DNA of 64,000 nucleotides from Rhodococcus tibetensis (GCF_024438035.1 NZ_JANFQF010000015.1:62001-126000); one strand, 5' to 3'. Counted from the stretch's first letter, positions 34,594 through 44,696 are shown. Notes: generated from the sequence alone by a model not told the origin. Numbers and translations: made by a program.

Positions 34594-35775
34594 CTAACAG
34601 GGCAGGGCGCCCTTCGCGCGCGCCACGGTCAGCACCGCGTCGTCGATCCGTTGCTGCGGCAACTTCCCTGATGCGACAACGCTTTCGAGGTGGTCGAGCA
34701 CTCGCGGGACGTCGTCGGTGGTGAGCCAGAGGGCGATGTCGACACCCGACGCCAATGCGGTCTCGACTGCCTCGGTGATGTCGTAGCGGTCGGTGATCGC
34801 CTGCATTCCGCTGAGGTCGTCGGTGAAGATCGGCCCCGCGAAGGGAGGGGCGCCGTATCCGGTTCCGCCGCGCAGCAGGGCCACCGCGTCGGGACTGATA
34901 CTGGCCGGAATGCCGGGCGCGGTCAGTCCCGGCACCTCGAGGTGGCCCAGCATGACACCGACGCCGGTCGGAACGAGGTCGCGGTACGGAACCAAATCGC
35001 TGGTCTGCAACTGCTCGAGCGGTGGAGTGGTGACTGCCCCGGTGTGCGAATCGCCCGACGCCGATCCGTGACCCGGGAAGTGCTTGATCACCGGTAGAAC
35101 TCCGGCGTCGCGCATGCCGCGGGCGTACGCGTCGGCGTAGCGGGTGACGACCGCCGGATCGTCGGAAAAGGAGCGGTCACCGATCACGCTGTCGTCGGGC
35201 TGAGAGCTCACATCGACGTCGGGGGCGAAGTTGACGGTCACTCCGAGATCCTTCAGCCCGCGCCCCCGCTCGAGAGCCATCTGGTAGGTCTGTTCCTCGG
35301 TCATGGTGGCTGCAGTCTGCCGAGCGGACGGGTCCGGCCCGAGCAGGTCTTCGACGCGCGACACGCGGCCGCCCTCCTCGTCGATGGTCACCATCAGTGG
35401 CAGCGCCGACGCCGACGCCACCTGCGGAACCTCCCGGCCCGCGAGCATGGCCTCGTCGGTCCAGCTGCCGATGAAGATGCCGCCCACCTGCTCGTTTCGT
35501 ACCACCTGAGCGGCGTCGGCGGTCCCCGTCACGCCGACGTTCAACAGCTGGGCGAGCTTGCGCCGCAACGGCAAAGACTGCAGGAAGTTCGTTTCGCACG
35601 ACGCCGGCGCGGCAGCGGGCACGTCGGTGTGCGAGGCCGGTTCAGCCGCAGTCGGGGAGGGGGTCGTCGAGGACGATGCCGCCGAGGAGGACGGCGCGGC
35701 CGTGTCGCCGCCCGAAGAGCACCCGGCCACGAGGCCGGTACAGGCAGCGAGCGCGAGGGCATACTTGATCCGCAT
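34594..35775 (-). CDS. lpqI: Glycoside hydrolase family 3 lipoprotein LpqI
   Basis: A 393-residue GH3 beta-N-acetylglucosaminidase lipoprotein, which removes GlcNAc from peptidoglycan-derived muropeptides outside the membrane. Signal and lipobox are clear (LAACTGLVAGC, acylated C19), followed by a Ser/Pro-rich linker. The NagZ-type catalytic loop is KHFPGHGSASGDSHTGAV. The early motif VGGIFIGSW and the late VGVMLGHLEVPG also fit. Its position after the TetR gene matches mycobacterial lpqI, and cell-wall recycling is the inferred role. Confidence 0.91.
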   Translation of the reverse strand: MRIKYALALAACTGLVAGCSSGGDTAAPSSSAASSSTTPSPTAAEPASHTDVPAAAPASCETNFLQSLPLRRKLAQLLNVGVTGTADAAQVVRNEQVGGIFIGSWTDEAMLAGREVPQVASASALPLMVTIDEEGGRVSRVEDLLGPDPSARQTAATMTEEQTYQMALERGRGLKDLGVTVNFAPDVDVSSQPDDSVIGDRSFSDDPAVVTRYADAYARGMRDAGVLPVIKHFPGHGSASGDSHTGAVTTPPLEQLQTSDLVPYRDLVPTGVGVMLGHLEVPGLTAPGIPASISPDAVALLRGGTGYGAPPFAGPIFTDDLSGMQAITDRYDITEAVETALASGVDIALWLTTDDVPRVLDHLESVVASGKLPQQRIDDAVLTVARAKGALPC

Positions 35776-35891
35776 GTCCTCGACGGTAGCCCAGTGGCCC
35801 GATTACTTGTCCCGGCCGCTCCGAATACCCTGCCACGGTCGGCACTCTTGGTAATCTGGAGATCGAAGGGTCCCTTTCCCAGGAGGTCGTC

Positions 35892-36362
35892 GTGCCTGCA
35901 GGTCTGATGTTGATCGCTTACGACGGATCCGACAACTCCAAACGTGCCGTGCAATGCGCTGGCCGCTTTCTGGCCTCCAATCGCGCTGTGCTGGTAACGG
36001 TATGGGAACCGATGGTCCGTCAGGCCGCACGCATGTCGGGACTGTCGGGGGTGATGCAGCCCGAGTGGGTGCCCGACGAGGAAACCGAGGACGTCGCCTT
36101 CTCGGACGCGAAAGTCACCAACGCCGAAGGTATCGAACTCGCCGAGGCAGCCGGACTGACCACGCAAGGCCGGACCATCGAGTGCACCAGCACGATCTGG
36201 ACGGCGATCGTCGAGACAGCCGACGAACTCGGAGTGGACATCATCGTCACAGGTACCCGGGGCACGACGGGACTGCGGTCGCTGCTGCAGAGCAGCGTCG
36301 CCGATCACGTGCTGCGGCACAGTCACCGTCCCGTGCTGATCGTGCCGCCCTGCGGCAGGTGA
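35892..36362 (+). CDS. Universal stress protein
   Basis: A 156-residue single UspA domain: LIAYDGSDNSKRAVQCAG at the N-terminus and the ATP-binding block GTRGTTGLRSLLQSSVADHVLRHSHRPVLIVPP (GxxGx9GSxx-like) at about 120-152. Proteins of this type bind ATP or cAMP and respond to stress or stasis. It starts with GTG 7 bases after AGGAGG. The isochorismate synthase gene follows after 41 bases and may be on the same transcript. Confidence 0.9.
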   Translation: MPAGLMLIAYDGSDNSKRAVQCAGRFLASNRAVLVTVWEPMVRQAARMSGLSGVMQPEWVPDEETEDVAFSDAKVTNAEGIELAEAAGLTTQGRTIECTSTIWTAIVETADELGVDIIVTGTRGTTGLRSLLQSSVADHVLRHSHRPVLIVPPCGR

Positions 36363-36403
36363 ACGGATGAGGACGGCGCCGGCCCACTACTGTCGGCAGA
36401 ACC

Positions 36404-37495
36404 ATGGACGGCTTCCTCCTCTCCCGCGCCGACCGGACGTTGCGCACGGCCGGCGCCCGCAGCAGATACGACTCCGCGTCGGCAGCGATCACCGCGCTCG
36501 CCGACGGTGACACCGAACTCGTCGTCGGTGCACTGCCCTTCGATCCCGCGCGCCGAGCTGCGTTGACCGCCCCCGACTCGTGGGAATTTACGAGCGGCCC
36601 GTGGCAACCGGGGCAAGTGGCGGAACTCCCGCCCGTCCGAGTGGCGCGGCAGGTGCCCGAGCCGGCCGAACACGTGGCCCGCGTCGGCGCTCTGGTCGAC
36701 CGCCTACGGAGCGGCGCACTGGGAAAGGTGGTGGCCGCCCGCAGCGTCGTCCTGGCGTCGGAGACACCTGTCGATCCGGAGACGTTGGCGGCGCGGCTGA
36801 TTCAGTCGAATCCTCGAGCCAACGGTTTTGCCGTCGACCTCACGTCGGCCGGAGACGGCTTCCGGGGTCACAGCCTCGTCGGCGCGAGCCCCGAGGTGTT
36901 GATCAGCCGTCGCGGTCGTGCGATCACCTGCCGTCCGCTCGCCGGGACAGCGCCACGGCGCACCGATCCCGCCGCCGATGAACGCGAGGGTCTCGGGCTG
37001 CTGGACTCGACGAAGAACCTGGCCGAGCACGCCTTCGTCACCGCCTGGATCGAAGAAGTCCTCGCCCCGCTGTGCACAGAGCTGAGTGTTCCCGACGCGC
37101 CCGTTCTGACGAGCACCCACGAGGTGTGGCATCTCGCGACCCCGATCCGAGGGCTGTTGCGCGACCCGGCGACGGACGCGCTCAGCCTCGCGACACTGTT
37201 GCATCCCACGCCCGCCGTCTGCGGCACCCCCTCCGACCTGGCGCTGGCCGCCATCCGCGAGACGGAAGAGGAGCGGCGGTTCTACGGCGGTGCCGTCGGG
37301 TGGTGCGATGCCCAGGGTGACGGTGACTGGGTGGTGGCCATCCGCTGCGCCGAGATCACCGCGGACGGCCTCGAGGTGCTCGCGACCGCGGGCGGCGGCA
37401 TCGTCGCCGACTCCGACCCACAGTCCGAGCTGGACGAGACGACCGCCAAGCTCCGCACGCTTCTGGGGGCGCTCGGAGCAGTCGTCGCAGAATGA
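36404..37495 (+). CDS. Isochorismate synthase
   Basis: A 363-residue chorismate-binding enzyme of the EntC/MenF/DhbC class that isomerises chorismate to isochorismate, the first step towards dihydroxybenzoate siderophores or menaquinone. Signature segments: LGKVVAARSV, GASPEVLISRRGRAITCRPLAGTAPR, LLHPTPAVCGTPSDLALAAIRETEEERRFYGGAVGW and ATAGGGIVADSDPQSELDETTAK. No siderophore or menaquinone genes adjoin it, so the pathway is open; the length suits a siderophore-type EntC. Confidence 0.88.
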   Translation: MDGFLLSRADRTLRTAGARSRYDSASAAITALADGDTELVVGALPFDPARRAALTAPDSWEFTSGPWQPGQVAELPPVRVARQVPEPAEHVARVGALVDRLRSGALGKVVAARSVVLASETPVDPETLAARLIQSNPRANGFAVDLTSAGDGFRGHSLVGASPEVLISRRGRAITCRPLAGTAPRRTDPAADEREGLGLLDSTKNLAEHAFVTAWIEEVLAPLCTELSVPDAPVLTSTHEVWHLATPIRGLLRDPATDALSLATLLHPTPAVCGTPSDLALAAIRETEEERRFYGGAVGWCDAQGDGDWVVAIRCAEITADGLEVLATAGGGIVADSDPQSELDETTAKLRTLLGALGAVVAE

Positions 37496-37635
37496 CCCGG
37501 CCGGCTCGCACTCGCCGGAGCTGCCGCAAACGCACCAATGACCAGCCAGACGGGCCGCGAGTGATACCTTGACCCGAGCAATTCGTACGCGGGAGTAGCC
37601 GTGTGCGTCGATGGCACGACGGTGGGAGATGTCTG

Positions 37636-37809
37636 ATGGGGAAGTTCCTGGTGCCCGGTGTGGTCAGTGCTGTGGTCGGTGTTGCTCTCGGTGCTGTGGC
37701 GACTTTCGGCATCACGGCAGCAGCGCAGAACAACACCCGCCCCGAAATCGACCGGAGCGGCAACGCAGACTCCTCACTGCTGAACCAGGTTGAGTACGGC
37801 AGCCGCTGA
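37636..37809 (+). CDS. DUF2613 small secreted/membrane protein
   Basis: A 57-residue protein beginning MGKFLVPGVVSAVVGVALGAVATFGITAAAQ, a single hydrophobic segment that may be a signal or anchor, then a short polar tail. A GGGAG site precedes the ATG. It matches the tiny DUF2613 gene that precedes aftD in mycobacteria (Rv0236A, from memory). It is closely followed by, and by the longest reading overlaps, aftD, so the two are probably co-expressed. Confidence 0.8.
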   Translation: MGKFLVPGVVSAVVGVALGAVATFGITAAAQNNTRPEIDRSGNADSSLLNQVEYGSR

Positions 37810-37855
37810 GAGCGCCGGCTTCGCGAGTTCCCGCACTACTTCCGAGCCGGTGGCC

Positions 37856-40800
37856 ATGTCGTCCATGGCCCCCTCGGTGGAACCTCTGTCCCGACGGTGG
37901 TTGTTCGGCGCCTCTGTCGTAGCGTTCTTTCTCTCCTTCCTGCAAACTCCCGGCCGGCTCGCGGCTGACACGAAGTACGACCTCACCCAGAATCCGATCG
38001 GGTTCCTGGAACGGGCGGCACATCAGTGGAGCAGCCAGGCGCCGATGGGCCAGGTCCAGAACCAGGCTTACGGGTACTTCTTTCCGCACGGCGCTTTCTT
38101 CGCGCTCGGCGACGTCCTCACCATTCCTCCCTGGATAACCCAGCGCGTGTGGTGGGCACTGCTGCTCGTGGCCGGATTCTGGGGCATCGTTCGGCTCGCC
38201 GAGGCGCTCGGCGTCGGCAGTCGCTCGTCTCGCGTCATCGCCGGAATCGCGTTCGCGTTCTCCCCGCGCGTGCTCACCACCCTCGGCTCCATCTCTTCGG
38301 AAACGCTGCCGATGATGCTGGCCCCGTGGGTTCTGCTGCCGCTCGTCGTGGCGTTCGGCCCTCCGAGTGGCACGGTTCGCGCCGGCGTTCTGTCGCATTC
38401 GCCTGCGCGGCTGGCGGCGCAGTCGGCGCTGGCTGTGGCCCTCATGGGTGCGGTCAATGCCGTCGCGACCGCAGCAGCGTGCCTGGTGGCCGGACTCTGG
38501 TGGATCTCTCACCGGCCCAACCGGCGTTGGTGGACCTTCACCGCGTGGTGGTTCCCGTTCCTCGCACTGGCCACGCTGTGGTGGATCGTGCCGCTGCTGC
38601 TACTCGGGAAGGTGAGCCCGCCGTTCCTGGACTACATCGAGTCGTCCGGGGTGACCACACAGTGGACGTCGCTCGCCGAGATTCTGCGCGGCACCGACAG
38701 CTGGACTCCATTCGTCTCCCCTGAGCGCATCGCCGGCGCCGTGCTCGTCACCCAGCCGGCCGCGGTGGCCGCCACCGGTGTCATCGCGGCGGCCGGGCTG
38801 GCGGGACTGTGCATGCGGTCGATGCCGGCGCGCGGACGCCTCGTGCTCATCCTGTTCGTCGGTGTCACCGGATTGGCAGCCGGCTACATCGGTGAACTCG
38901 GATCCCCGGTCGCCGAGCAGGTGAGACTGTTCCTCGACTCCACCGGGGCTCCGCTACGCAACGTGCACAAACTCGAGCCGCTCGTCCGGCTGCCGCTCGT
39001 CCTCGGGCTGGCCCATCTGCTTGCTCAGGTTCCGTTGCCGGGTTCGGTCCCAGCGGTCCGCTGGCGCAGCGCAATCGCCCATCCCGAACGCGAACCCATG
39101 GTCGCGGTCACCAATCTGATCCTCGTCGCGCTGACCCTCGCCACTTCGCTCGCCTGGACCGGGAAGCTCGCACCGCGCGGAACCTACCCGGAAGTGCCCG
39201 AGTACTGGCAGCAGGCCGCGACGTGGCTCGAGCACCACGCCGGTGGAACGAGCCCGGACGGATCCGACGCCGAACGAGCACTCGTCGTACCGGGTGCACC
39301 GTTCGGCAGTCAGGTGTGGGGCCTGACCCGCGACGAACCCATCCAGGCGCTGGCGTCCACACCGTGGGCATCCCGCGACGCAGTCCCGCTCACCCCACCC
39401 GGCACGATCCGCGCGATGGACTCGATCCAGCGCTTGATCACCGACGGCCGCCCGTCGGACGGCATGGCCCAGACGTTGCTCGGTCAGGGCATCCACTACC
39501 TCGTGCTCCGCAACGATCTCGATCCGGACACCTCGCGGTCGACCCGGCCGATCATGGCCCACCAGGCTGTCACCGGCTCGCCCGGCTTCACCCGGGTGGC
39601 CGAATTCGGCGAGCACATCGGCCCAGGCGACGTGGACGGCCTCGTGATCGACAGCGACCTCCGGCCCCGGTACCCGGCGATCGAGATCTTCGAGGTGTCG
39701 ATGCCGGACGGCTCGCCGGCGACGAGCGGGCCGTACACCGCCACCCTCGACGACGTCCCGCGCGTGCAGGGCGGCCCGGAGTCGCTGCAGCGCCTGCGAG
39801 AGAACGGGACTCTTCCCGGGTCCGGGCCGGTGCTCCTCGCCGCAGACGCCCAGCGGGCCGGGTTGCCGGTACAGGACGTCACCGTCACCGACACCCCCCG
39901 GAACCGCGAGACCGACTACGGGCAGGTCGACAACCACAGCTCGGCACTGCGGTCTCCGGACGACGCGCGCCGCACCCACAACCTCGTACCGGACTATCCG
40001 GTGGCCGACACACCACTCGTGCAGGGCGAATGGGACGGCGCCCGGATCAGTGTGTCCAGTGCCGCATCCGACGCTACGCAGTTGGGCGGAACCTCACCTG
40101 CCAGCAGTGCCGCCGCGACCGTCGACGGCGATCCCGCAACGGGCTGGTTCAGCAACGGCATCGAGCGGGCGCTCGGCCAGTGGCTCCAGATCGACTTCGA
40201 CACTCCCCTGACGAGCTCATTGCTGCACATCACGACGAGCCCGGCGGCCATCGGCGCCCCCGTCCGGTGGATGGAGGTCTCGACGCCCAACGGCAGCACC
40301 GCCGTGAAGGTGGATGCGCCCGGCAAGCCGATCACGGTGTCCGTCCCGGGCGGCGACACACCCTGGGTGCGCATCACCGCCACTCGCACCGAAAACGGAT
40401 CCGCAGGAACACAATTCGGAATCAGCGAAGTGTCGGTAGAGGACTTCTCCCGCCGGGACGCACCCCCCGTGACCGTACCCATCCGGTACCGCACGGTGCT
40501 GCCTCCCACCCCCGACGGCGCGTCGGTGTCCGGGTGGGACCTCACCCAGGAGCTGCCCGGCCGCAATGCCTGCGCAGAATCACCCGACCGCATCCGCTGC
40601 AGCAATGCCTTCGCGCTACCGCCGGAAGAGGCCGGCGCTTTCCAGCGCACGCTGTCGGTGCCCGACGCCACCGCTGTCACGCCGCAGCTCACTGTGCGGG
40701 CGCGGCACGGTGCCGCACTCGAAGAGCTTCTGACTCGTCCGGGCCGGCCGAGAGCGCGCGGAACCAGCAATATCGGCGATCTACGCGGATCCGCGTTCGC

Positions 40801-42175
40801 CGCCACCGACGGTGACCCGCGGACCAGTTGGTCGGCCGTGCAGGACACCACCAGCGGCAAGGGCGCGAAACCCACGCTCACCCTCGACCTTCCCGAGCCC
40901 ACACTCGTCACGGGCCTCGAGCTGACCCCCAGCGAGGGAGCAGTACCCGCCGCTCCGACGACAGTCGCCGTCGACCTCGGTGACGGCCCCCAGGTCCGAG
41001 ACGTCGACGACGACCTCACCGTCGCCGTGGAACCACGCGTGACGGACCGGATCGTGCTCAGCCTCGTGTCGTGGCAGGACACCCTCGATCAGAACGCACT
41101 CGGCTTCGCGCAGCTGCAACCCGCCGGGCTCGCCGAGGTCGGCGTGCTGGGCGAGGACGGCGCGTTGCTGCGGGGGTCCGGGCTCACCGACGACTCCGGC
41201 GACCACACCGTCTCGGTGCCCTGTGAGGAAGGCCCGGTGATCTCGATCGCCGGACGCCTCGTGCGCACCAGCATCTCCACAACCGCGCAACAGTTGCTGT
41301 CGGGTGACCCCGTACGTGCGACGCAGTGCGACTCCCTCACCGCTGTTCCCCTCGCCGCCGGCTCACAGGACATCGTCGTGCAACCCGGATCGGCATTCTT
41401 CGTCGACGATCTGCGCCTCGACGCGGGGGCGGACCCGCGTGCGGTGCCCACCGAACAGATTTCGACCGCCGCTTGGACCGACAATCACCGGGAACTCATC
41501 GTCTCCCCCTCAGAGGGCGATCGCCTCGTCGTCGTGCCCGAGAGCACCAACGCCGGCTGGATCGCCACCGCACCGGACGGGCGGGAACTTTCCCCTGTCG
41601 TGGTCGACGGGTGGCAGCAAGGATGGATCCTCCCGGCCGGAACCGAGGGCACCGTCACCCTCGACTTCCCCACCGACCGCTGGTACCGCCTCGGGATATT
41701 CGGCGGCCTCCTCCTCCTTCTCCCGCTGATCGCCGCGGCGTGCCTGCCTCGACGTGCACGGGAAGCGGCGTGGGACCGCGGTGCGGCGCCGAGGACGTGG
41801 GGCAGCGCGACAGTCGGATGGCTGGGGATCCTCATGGCGTCCACCGTTATCGCCGGGCCGGTCGGCGGCGTGACGACGATATTGCTGACCGTGATCGCCG
41901 CCGGGCTGATCCGGCTACGCGGATCCGCTACCACCGCACGGGTTCTCGTCGGCGTGGCCGGTGCGTCCACGATGCTCGGCGTGGCGATGCTCTCGACCGG
42001 ACCGTGGCGTGCACCCGGCGGGTATGTGGGGCACTCGTTCCTCGTTCAGTTCCCAGTGCTCGTGGCGTTGATCGCCGCCGGACTCGCCGTGCTGCCACTC
42101 GGTCGCTCCGCGGCGGCGCGTCGAGTGTTCCACCGAATGACGGCGCGCCGCGCCGGTTCCTCCACCAGCGCGTAA
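37856..42175 (+). CDS. aftD: Alpha-(1->3)-arabinofuranosyltransferase AftD
   Basis: A very large (about 1439-residue) GT-C-type membrane glycosyltransferase that adds branching arabinofuranose from decaprenyl-phospho-arabinose during arabinogalactan and lipoarabinomannan assembly. It shows a cluster of transmembrane helices at the N-terminus with DTKYDLTQNPIGFLERAAHQW and QNQAYGYFFPHG, an extracytoplasmic middle with two discoidin-like carbohydrate-binding regions (DGDPATGWFSNG, DGDPRTSWSAVQ) and terminal helices. The start is uncertain: ATG 37856, ATG 37865, GTG 37850 and TTG 37790 are all in frame. It overlaps the convergent acyltransferase gene by 130 bases. Confidence 0.9.
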   Translation: MSSMAPSVEPLSRRWLFGASVVAFFLSFLQTPGRLAADTKYDLTQNPIGFLERAAHQWSSQAPMGQVQNQAYGYFFPHGAFFALGDVLTIPPWITQRVWWALLLVAGFWGIVRLAEALGVGSRSSRVIAGIAFAFSPRVLTTLGSISSETLPMMLAPWVLLPLVVAFGPPSGTVRAGVLSHSPARLAAQSALAVALMGAVNAVATAAACLVAGLWWISHRPNRRWWTFTAWWFPFLALATLWWIVPLLLLGKVSPPFLDYIESSGVTTQWTSLAEILRGTDSWTPFVSPERIAGAVLVTQPAAVAATGVIAAAGLAGLCMRSMPARGRLVLILFVGVTGLAAGYIGELGSPVAEQVRLFLDSTGAPLRNVHKLEPLVRLPLVLGLAHLLAQVPLPGSVPAVRWRSAIAHPEREPMVAVTNLILVALTLATSLAWTGKLAPRGTYPEVPEYWQQAATWLEHHAGGTSPDGSDAERALVVPGAPFGSQVWGLTRDEPIQALASTPWASRDAVPLTPPGTIRAMDSIQRLITDGRPSDGMAQTLLGQGIHYLVLRNDLDPDTSRSTRPIMAHQAVTGSPGFTRVAEFGEHIGPGDVDGLVIDSDLRPRYPAIEIFEVSMPDGSPATSGPYTATLDDVPRVQGGPESLQRLRENGTLPGSGPVLLAADAQRAGLPVQDVTVTDTPRNRETDYGQVDNHSSALRSPDDARRTHNLVPDYPVADTPLVQGEWDGARISVSSAASDATQLGGTSPASSAAATVDGDPATGWFSNGIERALGQWLQIDFDTPLTSSLLHITTSPAAIGAPVRWMEVSTPNGSTAVKVDAPGKPITVSVPGGDTPWVRITATRTENGSAGTQFGISEVSVEDFSRRDAPPVTVPIRYRTVLPPTPDGASVSGWDLTQELPGRNACAESPDRIRCSNAFALPPEEAGAFQRTLSVPDATAVTPQLTVRARHGAALEELLTRPGRPRARGTSNIGDLRGSAFAATDGDPRTSWSAVQDTTSGKGAKPTLTLDLPEPTLVTGLELTPSEGAVPAAPTTVAVDLGDGPQVRDVDDDLTVAVEPRVTDRIVLSLVSWQDTLDQNALGFAQLQPAGLAEVGVLGEDGALLRGSGLTDDSGDHTVSVPCEEGPVISIAGRLVRTSISTTAQQLLSGDPVRATQCDSLTAVPLAAGSQDIVVQPGSAFFVDDLRLDAGADPRAVPTEQISTAAWTDNHRELIVSPSEGDRLVVVPESTNAGWIATAPDGRELSPVVVDGWQQGWILPAGTEGTVTLDFPTDRWYRLGIFGGLLLLLPLIAAACLPRRAREAAWDRGAAPRTWGSATVGWLGILMASTVIAGPVGGVTTILLTVIAAGLIRLRGSATTARVLVGVAGASTMLGVAMLSTGPWRAPGGYVGHSFLVQFPVLVALIAAGLAVLPLGRSAAARRVFHRMTARRAGSSTSA

Positions 42176-43263
42176 CTGGCCGAGGCCACAGCGATACTGA
42201 GCACCACTGTGAGGACCAGTACGTAGACGAAATGCCCGGCGAAGGGCACGAGACCGAAGACCGGAAAGACGATCGAAAGCACCGCGAGGTGCCAGATGAA
42301 AATTCCGTACGACCAACGGCCTACAGCCAGAGCGGCAGGACTGGCCAGGAACCGGTGCCGCGAAGTGTCGGACAACACCAGCGGAGCCATCAGGGCGAAA
42401 CTCATCACCGCACCGAGAGCCATCTTGACGGCGTACTGCCACGGCTCGGGTCGTACCAACCCCTCCGGCCCGGCAAGCTCGGTGGTGGTGAGAGCAAACG
42501 CCGCGACCGCGACGAGGAACATCGCGACCCGGTGCCGCGCCCAGCGGTGCATCCGCCCGGGTGTGGACACCGACAACTCGGCCAGCACCATCCCGGCTCC
42601 GAACCACGGCAGGTAGCCGGGCAACCAGTTGTCGTGATGGATGCCCTCCGGCGCCGGGACAGGCAGGAAGGCCCACGTCAAGCTCACCGCGACGAGTGCC
42701 ACAATCGCGGGGATCCGCAGTCGCGCGGCCGAGCCACGCAATCGGACCAACGCCAGGGCCAGAAATGGGAGCACCAGATAGAACGCCACCTCGACCGAGA
42801 GGCTCCACATCTGGGTGAGGCCGTCCGTCAGGGTCAGCGGCACGAACACCTGCACCAGGCCGAGATTGGCCCACCACGTGCGGAAACTCGCGTGCGCCGT
42901 AGGGAGAAAGGTGAGGACGACAGCCACCGCGACCCAGTACGCAGGCAGGATTCGCGTGGCACGCGACAACCAGTACCGCATCATCCCCTGCGCAGGTCCC
43001 AAGCCCCGCGCAGCTCCGGCGTGGCCGCGCCACAACAGGAATCCCGACAGCGCGAAGAACACAGCCACAGCCAGATCGAACCGTCCCCAGATGCGACCCA
43101 GAATTGCGGTGTGCGTCGCTCCCGTCTGAAAAGCGACATGCGTAACCAGCACACCGAGTGCGGCGAGCCCACGCATTCCCTCGAGGGCGGGAATGAACCC
43201 TCGAGGTGTGTCGTGGGTCGCTGCGGGCGCCGGCGCATCCGAGGTCCGAACTGAACTGGTCAT
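42046..43263 (-). CDS. Acyltransferase 3 (OafA/YrhL type) membrane protein
   Basis: A 405-residue acyltransferase-3 family membrane protein with about ten transmembrane helices. The hallmark N-terminus FIPALEGMRGLAALGVLVTHVAF contains the conserved family His; later motifs are FFALSGFLLWR and the C-terminal YALVEEPARR. Members transfer acyl groups to extracytoplasmic glycans or glycolipids. Its position next to aftD suggests modification of an envelope polysaccharide. Its last 130 bases overlap aftD on the other strand. Confidence 0.9.
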   Translation of the reverse strand: MTSSVRTSDAPAPAATHDTPRGFIPALEGMRGLAALGVLVTHVAFQTGATHTAILGRIWGRFDLAVAVFFALSGFLLWRGHAGAARGLGPAQGMMRYWLSRATRILPAYWVAVAVVLTFLPTAHASFRTWWANLGLVQVFVPLTLTDGLTQMWSLSVEVAFYLVLPFLALALVRLRGSAARLRIPAIVALVAVSLTWAFLPVPAPEGIHHDNWLPGYLPWFGAGMVLAELSVSTPGRMHRWARHRVAMFLVAVAAFALTTTELAGPEGLVRPEPWQYAVKMALGAVMSFALMAPLVLSDTSRHRFLASPAALAVGRWSYGIFIWHLAVLSIVFPVFGLVPFAGHFVYVLVLTVVLSIAVASASYALVEEPARRAVIRWNTRRAAAERPSGSTASPAAINATSTGN

Positions 43264-43483
43264 CGACACCAGTGTGCCTGGTACCTGCCCTGTGACGGAA
43301 AACTGCACTCGTGTCACTTCACTGGAGAAGTGCCGGTGCGTTTACTATCCGATGGGGCAAATGGGCCTTCGGGACTGTTAGTGTTTTGCCTCACGTGGTG
43401 TCGATGTGGGCTCCATGCGATCCGTGCAGCCATGCTGCCGGTGGGGGAATCTCAATCGACAGAATTGGGTTAGGAGAGACAGC

Positions 43484-44629
43484 ATGGCGGAGCGCTCAGG
43501 GCCGAGCCGGATACTTGCTTGCATTCTGGTGGGCCTCGGTGCCTTCCTCTTGGCCGTCGCCATACTCATCCCCACCTACACGGTGGGCAAGTTGGAGAAG
43601 ACGCCGTTGGACCTCGAGGTGACGACGATTGCCGAAGGTACCGGCAGCGTCCTCAACTCGCAGGCACTCCTCGCAGGCAAGGCCGAGATCAACACGAACG
43701 TTCCATTGGTGTCACAGCGTTACGTCACCACCGAAGACCCAGCCGGCGCCGAAGAGGTCACCCTCCAGGCCGGCCAGACGCTTCGGCGCACCGACAAGCA
43801 GGGCGACACCGGTCTGCTGTCCGCGATCGTCGACCGCAACACCGTCGACCGCAAGACGTCGATGCCGACCAACGACCCGGTCGGCACGATCCAGACGCAG
43901 CCCAACCAGCCTGCCGAGGAAGTTCCGCGCGACGGACTGCAGTACAAGTTCCCGTTCAACGCGGAGCAGAAGAGCTACCCCTACTTCGACCTCAACGCTC
44001 GCGCCACGCAGGACATCAACTTCGTCGAGGAGACGGAGATCAACGGCCTGAAGGTGTACCACTACAACCAGACCATCGAGCCGGTCGATCTGTCGAAGGT
44101 GGTCAACTCGCCCACCAACAAGCTGACCCTGCCTGCCGAAGCCTGGGGCGTCCCCGGCGGCACGCTGCCCGTCACGATGACGCGCTGGTACACCAACGTC
44201 CGCGACCTGTGGGTCGAGCCCGAAACCGGTGTCGTCGTCAAGGGCCAGGAGCAGCTGCACCAGTACTACGCCCGCAACAAGGCCAAGCCCGAGATCGACG
44301 TCCTGAAGGTCGAATTGCCCTTCAACGAGGAGACCATCGAGTACCAGGTTCAGCAGGCTCGTGACGGCATGGACAAGATCAGCACCTTCGGGCGCACCGT
44401 CCCGATCATCGCCGGCATCCTCGGCCTCATCGCACTGATCGCGGGCATCATCCTCGGTCTCCGCGGCGGCAAGGGCCCGCAGCCGGCCCGGACCACCGGC
44501 GGCGTGCCTCCGGCGGAAGGCGGACGCCACTTCGAGGGTTCGGACGCGCCGACGGAACAGCACGACTGGACCACGGACAAGACGGAAGAAATTCCGGTCG
44601 CCGACCCGCGGAGGTACGACCAGCGTTAG
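43484..44629 (+). CDS. DUF3068 (PorA-family) membrane protein
   Basis: A 381-residue protein with one N-terminal transmembrane helix (ILACILVGLGAFLLAVAILIPTYTV) and a second near 310-330 (VPIIAGILGLIALIAGIILGL), enclosing a large extracytoplasmic domain, with a short polar cytoplasmic tail. This is the DUF3068 pattern, labelled PorA-family in some databases. It corresponds to M. tuberculosis Rv0227c (from memory). The ATG at 43484 follows AGGAGA. An envelope role is likely; the biochemical function is not established. Confidence 0.88.
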   Translation: MAERSGPSRILACILVGLGAFLLAVAILIPTYTVGKLEKTPLDLEVTTIAEGTGSVLNSQALLAGKAEINTNVPLVSQRYVTTEDPAGAEEVTLQAGQTLRRTDKQGDTGLLSAIVDRNTVDRKTSMPTNDPVGTIQTQPNQPAEEVPRDGLQYKFPFNAEQKSYPYFDLNARATQDINFVEETEINGLKVYHYNQTIEPVDLSKVVNSPTNKLTLPAEAWGVPGGTLPVTMTRWYTNVRDLWVEPETGVVVKGQEQLHQYYARNKAKPEIDVLKVELPFNEETIEYQVQQARDGMDKISTFGRTVPIIAGILGLIALIAGIILGLRGGKGPQPARTTGGVPPAEGGRHFEGSDAPTEQHDWTTDKTEEIPVADPRRYDQR

Positions 44630-44659
44630 CACCGTCCACCCGGACATCACGTAGTCGAG

Positions 44660-44696
44660 ACGAAGGGGACCTCGGAATCACCGAGGTCCCCTTCGT
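44660..44696. terminator. Bidirectional terminator after the DUF3068 gene
   Basis: ACGAAGGGGACCTCGG and CCGAGGTCCCCTTCGT form a 16-base perfect stem with a 5-base loop, between convergent stops at 44629 and 44730. Confidence 0.83.

Noticed and set aside
37790-37855. TTG start for aftD inside the DUF2613 gene
   Set aside because: It would add 22 residues without family resemblance and without a ribosome site; the ATG at 37856 is nearer the conserved N-terminus. It is not fully excluded.
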